From Palaemon carinicauda (Eukaryota > Arthropoda > Malacostraca > Decapoda > Palaemonidae), in NCBI RefSeq assembly GCF_036898095.1, contig NC_090751.1, positions 76,179,994-76,243,993 on the forward strand: a stretch of DNA of 64,000 nucleotides, written 5' to 3'. Positions 63,630-64,000 of the stretch are shown in pieces. The translations under genes and the position numbers were made by a program. The notes beneath the pieces were generated by a model. It was not told the DNA's origin and searched no databases. It saw nothing but the letters and a program-made list of their open reading frames with translations. How positions within the stretch are numbered: position 1 is the stretch's first letter; each line of letters begins with the position of its first letter.

Positions 63630-64000
63630 CAGTAGGGTACCGAATTACACGTGTTCTAATTACGCGATTCCTCAATTACGCGATCGATAGTTTTTAAAAA
63701 TTAATTTTCCTGTATCTGCGAGGAGCATTCTAAATCCGCGAGTCAAGCACCGCGAAGCGTAGGAAATCTATTGTTTTCTTGATTGTATTGGGGGGGGATG
63801 GTTTCCCATGTCTGAGAAGGGGGGGGGAGAGAATGTGAGAGAAAGATTTCTGTTCAAACATTTTAAGACTAGTTTTGGATGAAAAATGTTAAGGTTTGCC
63901 CATCTGTTGTGTGAACTTGTCGCTAGGCTAGCCTAACTGTCCAACACCTATATGTATAATATAACATATTTGTACTAATTAATTTTTATACTTACGTTGT
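63630..64000 (+). mobile_element. Left end of a pogo/mariner-like transposon, cut by window edge
   Basis: TA (63628-63629) followed by CAGTAGGGTACCGAATTACA and repeated ATTACGCGATT motifs resembles pogo-type terminal repeats. No transposase is reached before 64000. Only one terminus is visible. Confidence 0.5.

Overview
The window is a eukaryotic intergenic stretch built almost entirely of transposable elements, many nested inside one another. I see no convincing host gene, rRNA or tRNA, CRISPR array or bacterial-type operon. The mix is tyrosine-recombinase retrotransposons of the DIRS1 group in five or six copies, Tigger/pogo transposons, RNase H-bearing LINEs, a Ty3/gypsy element, a TTAA-target MITE and long CT and TA microsatellites. 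This suggests an arthropod and most likely a decapod crustacean, because DIRS1-like elements are known to be widespread in Decapoda. The species cannot be read from the sequence.

Layout. 1-4093: 3' part of DIRS copy A (broken gag, RT, RNase H, tyrosine recombinase). 4622-13060: a degenerate non-LTR RT gene split by a complete minus-strand Ty3/gypsy element (5571-12429, 5-bp target duplication CATAC). That element's pol order is integrase before reverse transcriptase, and its left LTR carries a 302-bp MITE. 13402-22295: DIRS E on the minus strand, with inverted terminal repeats, an internal complementary region, gag and pol. 22620-33420: a decayed 3' end of a D-type DIRS, interrupted by a SINE-like repeat and by Tigger-1 (23953-33162), which in turn contains DIRS B (24129-30590). 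33628-36295: a second, minus-strand Tigger remnant with its own copy of the SINE-like repeat. 36839-53033: three LINE copies, L3 interrupted by L2, and L2 interrupted by a MITE, by the nearly intact L1 (40882-48197) and by the deleted DIRS C (49677-52827). 53963-63522: DIRS D, whose gag is split by a 1.9-kb TA-flanked element. A further pogo-like terminus starts at 63630 and runs off the window.

How it fits together. Each DIRS copy supplies gag, RT-RNase H and a tyrosine recombinase, and its 3' end carries an internal complementary region equal to the reverse complement of its two joined termini. This is the known DIRS device for making circular cDNA, which the recombinase then integrates. 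Several host sites can be read directly because the interrupted element continues on the far side. They show no target duplication for the DIRS elements, TA for the Tigger/mariner-like elements, TTAA for the MITE, 5 bp for the gypsy element and 11 bp for LINE L1.

The observations most worth a second look are DIRS C sitting exactly at a 9-bp copy of its own terminus, a covarying 3' hairpin in DIRS A/B/C, a copy of the 3' noncoding region inside the gag of DIRS C, an apparently perfect in-frame duplication of the RNase H domain in L1, and the integrase-first gypsy element.
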